From the IMG/VR virus record IMGVR_UViG_3300046808_000728, positions 1-51,047 of that record: a DNA stretch of 51,047 nucleotides. One strand, 5' to 3'. Below are positions 22,345-30,740 of this stretch, one piece after another. The stretch is from a virus. Each line of letters begins with the position of its first letter. The first letter of the stretch is position 1. The notes under the pieces are model-generated. The model ran no database searches. It worked only from the letters and a program-made list of their open reading frames with translations, and was not told the origin of the DNA. Made by a program: the position numbers and the translations under genes.

Positions 22345-23475
22345 ATGGAAGATATTAAACAAAAAGATTTAGATTCCCTTTGGGAGAGTATATCTGATAT
22401 CACTCCGTTTTCATCATATCTGAGTGAAAACAGAGTGACTGATGATGACTGGATTGATACAGGATCAATGGTTCTCAACGCGCTGATTTCTGGATCAATG
22501 TACAAGGGAATTCCGAAAGGAAGAGTAACACAATTCGCCGGTCCTTCCCAAACATACAAGACTGGTTTCGTTTTAAAGATTCTGGCAAATGCTCAGAAAC
22601 GAGGAATGAACGTTGTCATCTATGATACAGAAGGCGCTATCGATGCGGATGCAGCCAAGTCCGCTGGATTGGACGACAAAAAAGTTCGATACATTAAAAC
22701 GCAAACTGCTGAAACCACTAGAAATTCTATCTTTAAACTCCTTACTAAGATCAAGGAGAATAAATGGGACGGTAAATTCATCATTGCAATCGATTCAATT
22801 GCAAACCTTCAAAGTGAAATGGAATTGAATCGAATGGATAAGGAAAACACATCGGCTGATATGGGAACCTTTGCAAAAAGTGTCAAATCACTGCTTAAAA
22901 CATGCACTGTAATGAGTACTTTAACAAATACTCCGATTGTAGTGACAAACCACGTTTATGATGATCCTAGTCAGATGTATCCAACTCTGGAAAAGAACAT
23001 CGCTGGCGGAAAAGCAGCAGTGTATCTTCCTTCAGTAACCGTTCAGTTGGCTAGAAAGCCAATGAAAGATGATGGGGGAAAAACAATCGATGATACTAAA
23101 GCAGCCTCTCAAAAGAGTTTCACTGGTGTTGTTATAAGAGCACTCACTGTGAAGAATCGCTTCGTCAAGCAATATCTTGAAGGTGAGATGTTCCTGTCCT
23201 TCGCAAAGGGTCTCGATAAGTATTTCGGTCTGGTTGATATTATGAAGGGTGTTGGTGTTGTTGTTGCCAACGGTGCTACATACACAGACTGGAAAGGTGA
23301 AAAGCTTGGATTTTTCAAACAATGGAGAAAGAAACCGGAAGTTTGGGAATATCTGTTGCCAGAACTGGAAAAGAGAATAAAGAGTGAATGGGCTTATAGT
23401 AATAAGCTGAACGATGATGACCCGACAGAGGGTGAGCATGATGACTTCGAAGACGGAGAAGTCGAAGATGCATAA
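22345..23475 (+). CDS. uvsX: UvsX RecA-like recombinase
   Basis: A 376-residue RecA-fold protein. VTQFAGPSQTYKTGFVLKIL (about 60-79) is Walker A in the UvsX style (GPS.s.K), VVIYDTEGAID (about 90-100) carries the catalytic-type Glu, and FIIAIDSIANLQSEMEL (about 144-160) is Walker B. PIVVTNHVYDD and IAGGKAAVYLPSVTVQLARK (about 193-238) cover the loop regions. The C-terminus is strongly acidic (DDDPTEGEHDDFEDGEVEDA), as in UvsX and RecA. It drives strand exchange with UvsY and gp32. A strong bidirectional terminator begins at its stop codon. Confidence 0.93.
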   Translation: MEDIKQKDLDSLWESISDITPFSSYLSENRVTDDDWIDTGSMVLNALISGSMYKGIPKGRVTQFAGPSQTYKTGFVLKILANAQKRGMNVVIYDTEGAIDADAAKSAGLDDKKVRYIKTQTAETTRNSIFKLLTKIKENKWDGKFIIAIDSIANLQSEMELNRMDKENTSADMGTFAKSVKSLLKTCTVMSTLTNTPIVVTNHVYDDPSQMYPTLEKNIAGGKAAVYLPSVTVQLARKPMKDDGGKTIDDTKAASQKSFTGVVIRALTVKNRFVKQYLEGEMFLSFAKGLDKYFGLVDIMKGVGVVVANGATYTDWKGEKLGFFKQWRKKPEVWEYLLPELEKRIKSEWAYSNKLNDDDPTEGEHDDFEDGEVEDA

Positions 23476-23505
23476 AAAAGGGCGGGGTCAACCCCGCCCT
23501 TTTTT
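23474..23505. terminator. Strong bidirectional terminator
   Basis: GGGCGGGG (23480-23487) pairs with CCCCGCCC (23492-23499) around a TCAA loop. The stem is extended by A6/T6 flanks, giving a 14-bp stem with U-tracts on both strands. It separates convergent uvsX (plus) and the 23505-25283 gene (minus), overlapping both ends. It is conspicuously GC-rich for this genome. Confidence 0.92.
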
Positions 23506-25283
23506 TATTTTGTATTTCGCCAATGCCAGTAATTTAATGGCTTTGTTATATTTTTATTTTCGTAAACAACTGAACGTCCTTTGAATTTGCTATCTGCTTT
23601 GATTTGCGTGTCCATGTAATCCAGTGTGTAATCATATGATTCCTGAACAGGTGGTTGTTGCACGGGTTCAGCGCCCGCTTGCATCATTTCTTTATCTTGT
23701 CTGACGAGAAGTTTATTCATTCTTTCTGTGATCATTTCTTGTATGGCCTTTAATTCCATTAGAATTACATTTTTAACAGCGTCTAACTTGCCTTGGTTTT
23801 CTGGTTTATTGAAAACTGCACGAACAACTGAGTTTTCAATACCCGGAATTATTGATTTATCAGGATCGATGTCAGCTTTACCCAACGAACTATTGGTCAT
23901 ACCTTCGTAAATACTTTCCAATACGATGGCTTCATTCGGGGCCGTTCCTAAAGATGCAATTTTATCAACAACTTTTGTTTTAAAATCATCCGCTGTAAAT
24001 ACTAATCCCTTCGCTTCATATGAATCGTAATACTTATCCAAGAATGAGGTTATGAGATTATAACTAGACATCGTAATGTTGTTCACAGCTTCTCTTGGGA
24101 ATTCAATGCTGGGTTCGATTGTTGATTTTATAGTCGGCTGTTTGGATGGATCATATGGTGTGTTTATGTGTTTTTTGACATCGACACCCCACACGCTGAG
24201 AATTGTGGAAAGATATTCATTCAGATCATATGATGATGTTTCTTCAATTTCATCTGCTACCGTTCCAGTGTCTTGATATTTTTTTAGAGTTGGTGAGATG
24301 GCCATGGCATCTTTTCTCTTTGTTATAGTTTCTCTCTGGAGACGGTTTAAATGTTTCAACTCTTTGATAATTGGTTCGAGAGGAACTCGCATGGTGTTGT
24401 ATTCGGATTTTGAAACACCAGCATTAGCGGTTGAGAAGATTCTGTCGGATGCAGTTGCCGAACTTGATCGGCTTCTGTCTGTTAATCTATAATGATCAAA
24501 TATATCAAGTGTCAAAGCCGCATCAAACGCTGGGCTTTGGATTACTTCGCGTCTTTTTAAGACTTCTGGATCAGTTGGATTTTTTATGAACAGTGTATTG
24601 AAAGCCGATTCAACTGCTCTTGTGTCTGTTTTCGGATCATCATTTACATACTTGACAATATCAAGCGGACCCATCAACGCGGCTTTTTTATTACCCGGAT
24701 TTTCGAGCATATCGAAACGTTGTTGGATCAAATCATCCAATCTTCGTCCAGATGTGTATGTTTTTTTATTTGATATATTGTCTCCAATTTCAATCATTTG
24801 CTTTGTTACAGCCTTTGGCAATACAAGCGCTGCGAATTTATCACTTGATAGAGATTTGAAATCTGGGTAATATTTGCTATAAATAATAGATTCGATTAAT
24901 TTTATGGCAGAATCATAATGTGGATTTTCTTGAGAATTTGGAACCACATCTTCAAATGTGTCGATGTCGAATTTTTTGAAATCTTTATCCACATCTTTTA
25001 ATAAATTATCTACGAGTCTATTGATGACTGCACTTATTGATTGATTTGTGTATATGAATTCATTTGTCATGTCGTTGTAAACTCCAATGACAGTTTTTCT
25101 AAATAAATTCGGCTTGGATGATGAACTTCCGCGAAGAGTTGGATCTAAATCTCCTAATTGCGGGCTTAATTGTGTAAATTTAGCATTTAATGGCCCGTAT
25201 GCGGTTGCTGGTCTAGCCATTTCTTGCAATTCTTGCAAATCGCTTATGCATTCTAATAAATAATCAAATTTGATCTTCTCCAT
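23505..25283 (-). CDS. Large hypothetical protein, late-type, probable virion protein
   Basis: A 592-residue protein starting at ATG 25283 (MEKIKFDYLLECISDLQELQEMARPATAYGPLNAKF). It is predicted mainly helical with Ser/Thr-rich joints. There is no motif, transmembrane segment or signal peptide that I recognise. Near the C-terminus KAIQEMITERMNKLLVRQDKEMMQAGAEPVQQPPVQES is a coiled-coil-like helix and a Pro/Gln linker. It has its own late-type promoter (TAAATACATCC then ATG) and a dedicated terminator, and interrupts the plus-strand replication genes. This makes a late structural or ejected protein the best guess. An in-frame TTG at 25310 lies upstream of the promoter and is unlikely. Confidence 0.65.
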   Translation of the reverse strand: MEKIKFDYLLECISDLQELQEMARPATAYGPLNAKFTQLSPQLGDLDPTLRGSSSSKPNLFRKTVIGVYNDMTNEFIYTNQSISAVINRLVDNLLKDVDKDFKKFDIDTFEDVVPNSQENPHYDSAIKLIESIIYSKYYPDFKSLSSDKFAALVLPKAVTKQMIEIGDNISNKKTYTSGRRLDDLIQQRFDMLENPGNKKAALMGPLDIVKYVNDDPKTDTRAVESAFNTLFIKNPTDPEVLKRREVIQSPAFDAALTLDIFDHYRLTDRSRSSSATASDRIFSTANAGVSKSEYNTMRVPLEPIIKELKHLNRLQRETITKRKDAMAISPTLKKYQDTGTVADEIEETSSYDLNEYLSTILSVWGVDVKKHINTPYDPSKQPTIKSTIEPSIEFPREAVNNITMSSYNLITSFLDKYYDSYEAKGLVFTADDFKTKVVDKIASLGTAPNEAIVLESIYEGMTNSSLGKADIDPDKSIIPGIENSVVRAVFNKPENQGKLDAVKNVILMELKAIQEMITERMNKLLVRQDKEMMQAGAEPVQQPPVQESYDYTLDYMDTQIKADSKFKGRSVVYENKNITKPLNYWHWRNTK

Positions 25284-25288
25284 GGATG

Positions 25289-25294
25289 TATTTA
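25289..25294 (-). promoter_or_regulatory. Late-type promoter for the 23505-25283 gene
   Basis: GTTAAATACATCC directly precedes ATG 25283; TAAATA ends 5 nt before the ATG. It lies 4 bp from the -35 of the divergent early-type promoter. Confidence 0.7.
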
Positions 25295-25298
25295 ACCG

Positions 25299-25326
25299 TT
25301 GACAACGCAAAAAAGGATGTTACCCT
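25299..25326 (+). promoter_or_regulatory. Early-type promoter for the GT/helicase operon
   Basis: TTGACA (25299-25304), a 16-bp spacer, TACCCT (25321-25326), 5 nt to ATG 25332. It supports ATG 25332 over the in-frame upstream ATG at 25317. Confidence 0.66.
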
Positions 25327-25331
25327 CCCGT

Positions 25332-26003
25332 ATGGGGAATAAAAAAATCGCTTTTTTCTCAGCAACTCAAAAAAACACAGCCGCTGAGACTTCACTTTTG
25401 AAAAGCACGCTGAATTTCGACATGGATGTGGATATCGCGTTTGCTTTGAGCAACACCGAACATCTCGCTGTGGTCTATAATAGAGCGATAGACGCCGCTC
25501 TTAAAGAAGATTGGGATGCTTTGGCATTTGTTCACGACGACGTTATTCTGGAACACGATCCAAGACCCAAATTATCGAAACTTTTCGACGAATACGATAT
25601 GATTGGTGTTGCTGGAACATCTTCAATCGAGCTAAAATCTCCAGCGTTGTGGCATTTGATGGGTGGTGGCTTCGGTTCTGGTAAACTACATGGCGCTGTT
25701 GCTCATGGAGACGAAAAACGGAAACACATGACATCATTTGGAGTGTACCCTCATCGTGTTGTCATGATTGATGGTGTATTTATTGCTATGAATAGAACTC
25801 TGATGGAAAAACTAAGATTCGATGAAACCAATCCGTCCAAGTACCATTTTTACGACCTTGACATATCCTCTGCTGCCCATAAGATGGGTTGCCGAGTAGG
25901 AGTCGGTGACATCCACATCACACACCAATCAGAGGGATTGCGTGAATTCACTGATGATTGGAAAGCTGGCGAAAGTTGGTTCCTTAAAAAATATGAATCT
26001 TGA
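25332..26003 (+). CDS. GT2-type glycosyltransferase-like protein (StrF-like, Glyco_tranf_2_5)
   Basis: From ATG 25332, 223 residues. NTEHLAVVYNRAIDAALKEDWDALAFVHDDVILEHDP (about 45-80) carries the HDDV form of the DXD motif. YDMIGVAGTSSIELKSPALWHLMGG and VVMIDGVFIAMNR (about 140-152) follow, and KYHFYDLDISSAAHKMGCRVGVGDIHITHQS (about 167-197) is the D.D...a...G..v.v.....H acceptor/metal block of the Glyco_tranf_2_5 (StrF-like) family. It is transcribed early with the gp41 helicase, overlapping it by 11 nt. The acceptor is unknown. Confidence 0.72.
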   Translation: MGNKKIAFFSATQKNTAAETSLLKSTLNFDMDVDIAFALSNTEHLAVVYNRAIDAALKEDWDALAFVHDDVILEHDPRPKLSKLFDEYDMIGVAGTSSIELKSPALWHLMGGGFGSGKLHGAVAHGDEKRKHMTSFGVYPHRVVMIDGVFIAMNRTLMEKLRFDETNPSKYHFYDLDISSAAHKMGCRVGVGDIHITHQSEGLREFTDDWKAGESWFLKKYES

Positions 26004-27309
26004 TTTAGAATACTTTGAAAAAGTTATCGCCCGCCAATCGATGGTGGATTCGTCTTATTTGAACGCAATTGCTGATTATGTAAAGCCCGAATTCTTCGAA
26101 GACAAACGTATCGCCAAATATTTCGAAATTGTCAAGGATTTCCACGACAGGAGAAATGAACTTCCGACTATAACGGAAATAAAAACTTATCTAACTGATG
26201 ATTCCTTGAAAGAAGGATTTAGACAGTTGGTGGCATCGTTCAAAGAAATCGACAAAAATCTCAATAAGGATGAACTGTATGAAAATACAGAACGCTTTCT
26301 GAAAGAAAAGAGTGTGTATAATACTCTTCTGAAAGTTGCATCTGAATTGTCCGAAGGAATTGTCGATACTTCGAAAATCCTAACACAATTTGAAAGCTCA
26401 TGTAATATAAACTTGATATCCGACAAAGGTATGGAGTTGTTCTGCGATGCTTCGTTGTTAATCGATGACATCTTGAATGTTGAATCATGCATATCGTCTG
26501 GTTGGGAATGGTTGGATAATGCGTTGGGAGGCGGATACAGGGAAAATGGTAAGGGGCTGTATGTATACGCTGGTCAGGCAAACATCGGCAAGAGTATTTT
26601 CTTGGGTAATACGGCTATCAACATAGCAAAGCAGAATAAGTCTGTTTTGGTCATTACTCTTGAGATGAGCGAAATGCTTTATGCCAAGAGAATGTCGTCG
26701 AATCTTACTTCAATTCCTTTGAATCAATTCGAAAGCTCAACTGATTCAATCAGAAGCATTCTAGCCAAACGAAAGAGGGAAATACCAGACGGTAAGATCT
26801 TCATCAAAGAATTTCCGCCAAGCACGATAACACCAAAGCAATTGGCGGCGTTTGTTAAGAAGTTTAAAGAGAGCGGCGAGCGTGTAGATGCGATAGTGAT
26901 CGATTACATCAACCTATTGCATTCAACCATCGGATCTAATTCATACGAGCGTGTGAAATACATATGCGAGCAAGTTAGAGCGATGAGTTATCAATTTGCT
27001 TGCCCTATAATTTCAGCAACTCAGCTCAATAGATCTGCCTACAATACAAACAATCCCGGAATGGAAGGATTGTCAGAATCGATTGGTCTTGCTGCTACAG
27101 CCGATGTTATTATATCCATCTTCCAAAACGAAGAAGATCAGGATATGAATATCATCAGACTTGGTATGATGAAAAATCGATATGGTCCAAGAGGAATGGT
27201 TCAACTGATGAAAATCAATTATGATACTTTAACAATTGAACAAAGTGACGAAGACTGCACAATTCACGAAGATGAGAATATTTCATTACTTGAAAAATTT
27301 GCAAATTAG
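25993..27309 (+). CDS. 41: Replicative helicase gp41 (DnaB family)
   Basis: A 438-residue protein from ATG 25993. An N-terminal helical domain (EYFEKVIARQSMVDSSYLNAIADYVKPEFF...) is followed by a RecA-type motor: LYVYAGQANIGKSIFLGN (Walker A, about 190-207), VLVITLEMSEMLYAKR (about 217-232), AIVIDYINLLHS (Walker B, about 302-313), ISATQLNRSAYNTNN (about 344-358), and a C-terminal MMKNRYGPRGMVQLMKI arginine-finger-like segment. T4 gp41 is 475 residues. It works with gp61 primase, which is 4.3 kb downstream. A longer in-frame reading from 25906 would lie inside the preceding gene and is not expected. Confidence 0.92.
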   Translation: MNLDLEYFEKVIARQSMVDSSYLNAIADYVKPEFFEDKRIAKYFEIVKDFHDRRNELPTITEIKTYLTDDSLKEGFRQLVASFKEIDKNLNKDELYENTERFLKEKSVYNTLLKVASELSEGIVDTSKILTQFESSCNINLISDKGMELFCDASLLIDDILNVESCISSGWEWLDNALGGGYRENGKGLYVYAGQANIGKSIFLGNTAINIAKQNKSVLVITLEMSEMLYAKRMSSNLTSIPLNQFESSTDSIRSILAKRKREIPDGKIFIKEFPPSTITPKQLAAFVKKFKESGERVDAIVIDYINLLHSTIGSNSYERVKYICEQVRAMSYQFACPIISATQLNRSAYNTNNPGMEGLSESIGLAATADVIISIFQNEEDQDMNIIRLGMMKNRYGPRGMVQLMKINYDTLTIEQSDEDCTIHEDENISLLEKFAN

Positions 27310-27317
27310 ATTAAATT
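27290..27317 (+). promoter_or_regulatory. Early-type promoter for the DHH-like gene
   Basis: TTGAAA (27290-27295), a 16-bp spacer, TAAATT (27312-27317), 7 nt to ATG 27325. Both hexamers and the spacing equal those in front of the NadR-like kinase. Confidence 0.55.
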
Positions 27318-27324
27318 GTGTTAG

Positions 27325-28176
27325 ATGAACGTTTTTGTATGGGTAAATTCCGACTTGGATGGAGTGGGATCAACAGTATTACTTGGGAATATATTTAAAA
27401 ATTTTGAATACAGACCTATATTCTTTGGCAATTTCGAAAAAGAATATCTGGAATGGTATGATGATAATTTCCAAAAATATGATAAGATATTCGTAGTTGG
27501 AATTCCATTATCTCAAGATATCGTCAACAAACTGGATGATAAGAAAGTCGTATTTGTATCAGACAAACTTGAAACAGTGAAAGTCGGAGAATCGACATTG
27601 ATACAAGAAGACACATCATCGTGTTCTAAATTGCTATACAAAAAGTTCAGTAAAAAATTCGAATTTCCGAAACCTTTGAAACTTTTGATAACGATTATAG
27701 ATGATTATAATAGTTACAATTTAAAGCTTTCGGAAAGTAAAATAATGAATGCTTTGTATAGAAGAAGCGGATCTAGACGGTTTTACAATTTTGTCAACAA
27801 TTTCTGGAATGGATTTGAGCAATTCTCAGATAGTGAATTGAAAATATCCGAGTCATTTTATAAAGATCTCCAAACGGAATTGGAAAATTTAGACCTTTAC
27901 AAAGGTACATATCGAGGACATTCAATCATAGCCACATTCTCATCTTTCAGCGCGTCGGAGGTCGCAGCATCTTTGTTGGACAACTACAATCCTGATGTAG
28001 CGATTGTTGTGAATCTAGATACCAAATTTGTTTCTTTTAGAAAGAAAGCAGGATCACCAGCCGATATTATATTCATGGCTCAAAATTTATGCAACGGTGG
28101 TGGTAGTGAGTATTCATCGGGTGGTCAGTTGACATCGAAATTTTTAGAACTAACAACCCAATTATCTCCACTATGA
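27325..28176 (+). CDS. DHH/DHHA1 family phosphoesterase-like protein with altered active site
   Basis: A 283-residue protein. FVWVNSDLDGVGSTVLLGNIF (about 3-23) corresponds to DHH motif I (H.D.DG..S). IFVVGIPLSQDIVNKL is motif II, VVFVSDKLE is in the place of motif III (DHH), and a central ITIIDDYNSYNL segment is typical motif IV. The C-terminus IIFMAQNLCNGGGSEYSSGG corresponds to the GGG...GG substrate loop of DHHA1 domains (NanoRNase/RecJ). The catalytic His of motif I is Asn and DHH itself reads SDK, so hydrolytic activity may be lost or changed. It follows gp41 by 15 nt and is coupled (ATGA) to the next gene. Confidence 0.65.
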   Translation: MNVFVWVNSDLDGVGSTVLLGNIFKNFEYRPIFFGNFEKEYLEWYDDNFQKYDKIFVVGIPLSQDIVNKLDDKKVVFVSDKLETVKVGESTLIQEDTSSCSKLLYKKFSKKFEFPKPLKLLITIIDDYNSYNLKLSESKIMNALYRRSGSRRFYNFVNNFWNGFEQFSDSELKISESFYKDLQTELENLDLYKGTYRGHSIIATFSSFSASEVAASLLDNYNPDVAIVVNLDTKFVSFRKKAGSPADIIFMAQNLCNGGGSEYSSGGQLTSKFLELTTQLSPL

Positions 28177-28472
28177 ACGCAGATCCATCCAACAGTATGA
28201 TAGAAAATGAACAATGGCATTTGTTTTTATGCTATTGCACATTTATAGTAAACATTCAAGGTAAGAAAATGTCTGTGCAGAATGTTTTCGTACATACGCT
28301 ACAAAATGATAAAATGCGAAACTTATTGAAAAAATTACTGTGCATGGACACTGACTTCGATGTTGTTAAAATGTTTTTGGATTTTGATCCCAGCCTTGTC
28401 AAGAGCAAGTATGTGACCAAATATCTAAATAATCGAACTAAAACTTCGAAAAAAGTTGGGAAAACATCTTGA
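28173..28472 (+). CDS. Small hypothetical protein
   Basis: A 99-residue protein whose ATG overlaps the stop of the DHH-like gene by 4 nt. Predicted helices: ENEQWHLFLCYCTFIVNIQ, QNDKMRNLLKKLLCM, DFDVVKMFLDFDPSL. The tail is basic (NNRTKTSKKVGKTS). There is no recognised family. Early co-transcription with the DHH-like gene suggests a joint role. Its TGA stop lies in the TTGACT of the next early-type promoter. Confidence 0.5.
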   Translation: MNADPSNSMIENEQWHLFLCYCTFIVNIQGKKMSVQNVFVHTLQNDKMRNLLKKLLCMDTDFDVVKMFLDFDPSLVKSKYVTKYLNNRTKTSKKVGKTS

Positions 28473-28496
28473 CTTATCGAGTTTTTGGATTAAATT
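28469..28496 (+). promoter_or_regulatory. Early-type promoter for the small membrane protein and gp32
   Basis: TTGACT (28469-28474), a 16-bp spacer, TAAATT (28491-28496), 25 nt to ATG 28522. Here a short leader (about 19 nt) is expected, unlike most promoters in the window. The upstream stop codon is within the -35. Confidence 0.58.
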
Positions 28497-28521
28497 AAAT
28501 GGGTAAGAAGAATCTGACCGA

Positions 28522-28701
28522 ATGAAAACTCTAATATACTTTATTTTGATTTTGATACTACTGAAAGTGTTAAAATTGATTGAATTAAGTTGGTTTTGGA
28601 TTTTGGCTCCGGTATTTTTACCAGTCTCCATCGTATCGGCACTTTGTCTAATTGCCGCTATTTGGACGACAATTCGCATATATAAACTAATAAAAGAATA
28701 A
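28522..28701 (+). CDS. Small two-helix membrane protein
   Basis: A 59-residue protein: MKTLIYFILILILLKVLKLI, a connecting ELSWFWILAPVFLPV, then SIVSALCLIAAIWTTIRIYKLIKE. Two hydrophobic helices are joined by a Trp/Pro-rich turn (WFWILAPVFLP), a layout common to tiny phage membrane proteins of unknown function. It fills the gap between 28472 and gp32, stops 4 nt before the gp32 ATG, and has an early-type promoter upstream. Function unknown; the early timing argues against a simple holin. Confidence 0.65.
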   Translation: MKTLIYFILILILLKVLKLIELSWFWILAPVFLPVSIVSALCLIAAIWTTIRIYKLIKE

Positions 28702-28705
28702 AAAA

Positions 28706-29596
28706 ATGAGTACTAAAAATAAATTCAATGCTAGCATGTTTGAAAAGATTAAGGACGCCCTTAATAAAACCACTGAAACTTCCAATAGCGCATTTTCGAA
28801 TGTGATGAAGTTTCCCGCTGGGAAGACATACACGCTTCGTATAGTTCCTAATCTGGAAGACCCTGAGAAGACATTCTTCCATCACTATACACACGGTTGG
28901 AAGAGCAAGACTACCGGTAGTTATATCTCAACGCTATCACTGCAAACATTCGGTGAGCGCGATCCAATCACCGAAACATTCTGGTCACTCATCAAGAGTG
29001 ATGACAAGAATGAGAAAGAACTTGGTAAAGTTATTCGCCGCAAGGAGAATTGGTTTGTCAATGTTTATGTAATCGATGATCCATCAAATCCTGACAACAA
29101 TGGAACTGTCAAGATTTTGAAAATTGGACCACAGATCAAAAAGATCATCGATGATGCCCTTACCGGAGATGGCGCAGAAGAATTCGGTTATCGAATCTTC
29201 GATCTTGGTGAAGATGGTGCAAACCTCAAGATCAAAGCTGAAACCAGTGGAGATTTCGTAACATTTGCATCTTCTGGCTTCTACAACAAGCCTCAGATCA
29301 AGCTATCAGATGAACAAATCGATAAGATTTACGAATCTGCACATGATCTGGAAGCCATCTATCCCAAGAAGACAGTTGATGAGCTTCAAGAAATCTTGGA
29401 TGTTCATTTTTACGGAAAGAGTGGTGGAAAGACTTCCACACCCAAGACTACAAATGCAACACTGAAGCAACCACCAGTTCTAGATGATGACGATGTGAAT
29501 GATGATATTCCATTCGATTTCCCATCCAAAACAAGTGGTTCAAGTGAACCAAGTGAAGATGATATCGATAAAATGCTAGCCGACCTAGAAGACTAA
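28706..29596 (+). CDS. 32: Single-stranded DNA-binding protein gp32
   Basis: A 296-residue protein. The basic N-terminal stretch (MSTKNKFNASMFEKIKDALNK) is the cooperativity region. The OB core has SNVMKFPAGKTYTLRIVPNLEDPEKTFFHHYTHGW (about 31-65), TFGERDPITETFWSL and ENWFVNVYVIDDPSNPDNNGTVKILKIGPQIKKII, very close to other marine T4-type gp32 proteins. The C-terminus is acidic (DDDDVNDDIPFDF...EDDIDKMLADLED), as needed for partner binding. The whole protein has no cysteine, so the zinc ribbon of T4 gp32 is absent. Confidence 0.9.
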   Translation: MSTKNKFNASMFEKIKDALNKTTETSNSAFSNVMKFPAGKTYTLRIVPNLEDPEKTFFHHYTHGWKSKTTGSYISTLSLQTFGERDPITETFWSLIKSDDKNEKELGKVIRRKENWFVNVYVIDDPSNPDNNGTVKILKIGPQIKKIIDDALTGDGAEEFGYRIFDLGEDGANLKIKAETSGDFVTFASSGFYNKPQIKLSDEQIDKIYESAHDLEAIYPKKTVDELQEILDVHFYGKSGGKTSTPKTTNATLKQPPVLDDDDVNDDIPFDFPSKTSGSSEPSEDDIDKMLADLED

Positions 29597-29599
29597 TAT

Positions 29600-30040
29600 A
29601 TGTTAACACCTGAAGATAAAAAAGTATTATTGGATTTTGCTGGCCCACTCTTTGCTCAAAGTAAAGAGATCGATTCGATGTATTACAACGACTCGAAGCC
29701 AAAAACTGATGGTATTGAAGATTCAGGTATCGCGTATGGAATTCAAAAGGCGCTTGAGAGAGATTTCGCAAACTCTCAAGCGCCTCGTCGCGTCGAAGCT
29801 GCTCATGTACCCATGCCTCAGTATATTCCAATTCCACAGCATATACCAGCTCCGATGCCTCAATACGCGCCTCCTGTTCCTCAACAAGATCCAGACCAGT
29901 TGGAGTTTAAGTTCAACGTAACCGAGCAAGAAAAAACAAACACGTTGTTGGAAGCTCAAAATAAACTCATCAAACAGTTGATAACCAAGATCGATAAGCT
30001 AATATCCATTTCAAATGAAAGCACAAAAGCTAAAACTTAA
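29600..30040 (+). CDS. Hypothetical protein with Pro-rich linker and C-terminal helix
   Basis: A 146-residue protein. The N-terminus is LTPEDKKVLLDFAGPLFAQSKEID, the middle is Pro/Gln/Tyr-rich with repeated MPQYxPxPQHIPAPMPQYAPP (about 72-95), and the C-terminus is a polar helix (VTEQEKTNTLLEAQNKLIKQLITKIDKLISI) able to form a coiled coil. Not recognised. It lies 3 nt after gp32 and overlaps gp45 by 26 nt, so it is translated with core replication proteins. An adaptor or scaffold role is a guess. Confidence 0.55.
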   Translation: MLTPEDKKVLLDFAGPLFAQSKEIDSMYYNDSKPKTDGIEDSGIAYGIQKALERDFANSQAPRRVEAAHVPMPQYIPIPQHIPAPMPQYAPPVPQQDPDQLEFKFNVTEQEKTNTLLEAQNKLIKQLITKIDKLISISNESTKAKT

Positions 30041-30740
30041 CAAATCTGATTTCTTATTCTTTCTGGATTCACTATCCAAGCTCAGCGATTCCGCCATTCT
30101 AACTATTAAAGATGGCGGAATTTCCGCATTAAGTACTAATATAGATGCGTCGTTGTTTTTGTGGAATTCAATGCCAGTCGAGTGTGACGATGATATAAGC
30201 ACTCTCAATATACCTTCACTATCAAAGCTTAAATCAGCGTTGGATTTGTGTGAATCGTCCGAGTTTATTGAGTTGACCCTCAATAGAAACAACCTTGAGT
30301 ATCGGGGATCTTCTGTGAAGTTTAAATATCACCTCCACGAAGATGGGGTTCTCATGAAGAGCAAGACCAGTCTGGAAAAGCTCAAGAGTTTGAAGTATGA
30401 TATATCCACAGTCTTTTCAAGAAGCTTTTTGAAATCTTTCTTGAAGGCAGCTACTTCTTTTTCAAAAATCACCAAATTACACTTGTATACTGATGATGAT
30501 CATCTGATGTGGTCATTAAAGGATTCAACCATAGCAAACAGCGATGTATTCACTATGAAAGGCAACGAAGTTGACTTTGAGTTGGATTCTTTAATTCTGA
30601 ACATAGACAATATACGTCTAATGCAGTTCCCAACTGATAATATCAATTTAAAAATAAACACATCACTTGGAATTGCTAAAATTGAGTTGAAATATGGGAG
30701 CGTCGATCTAAATTATACTATATCAAGTTTAATAAAATGA
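30015..30740 (+). CDS. 45: Sliding clamp gp45
   Basis: A 241-residue protein (T4 gp45 is 228). KLNKSDFLFFLDSLSKLSDSAILTIKDGGISALSTNIDASLFLWNSMP and a second half (SRSFLKSFLKAATSFSKITKLHLYTDDDHLMWSLKD...IRLMQFPTDNINLKINTSLGIAKIEL) show the two-domain PCNA-like repeat of T4-type clamps. Position between gp32 and the primase agrees. The clamp is the processivity factor for gp43 and, in T4, the activator that contacts gp55 for late transcription. Its end overlaps the next gene by 4 nt. Confidence 0.85.
   Translation: MKAQKLKLNKSDFLFFLDSLSKLSDSAILTIKDGGISALSTNIDASLFLWNSMPVECDDDISTLNIPSLSKLKSALDLCESSEFIELTLNRNNLEYRGSSVKFKYHLHEDGVLMKSKTSLEKLKSLKYDISTVFSRSFLKSFLKAATSFSKITKLHLYTDDDHLMWSLKDSTIANSDVFTMKGNEVDFELDSLILNIDNIRLMQFPTDNINLKINTSLGIAKIELKYGSVDLNYTISSLIK

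Noticed and set aside
23032-23439. Minus-strand frame of 135 codons within uvsX
   Set aside because: It is a shadow of the conserved UvsX coding frame, with no promoter and no recognisable protein pattern.
28499-28525. Mini-ORF (8 codons) ending in ATGA overlap with the small membrane protein
   Set aside because: Its ATG lies only 2 nt after the -10 hexamer, so the expected transcript starts inside or after it. Coupling is possible only on read-through RNA, and eight codons give no coding evidence.
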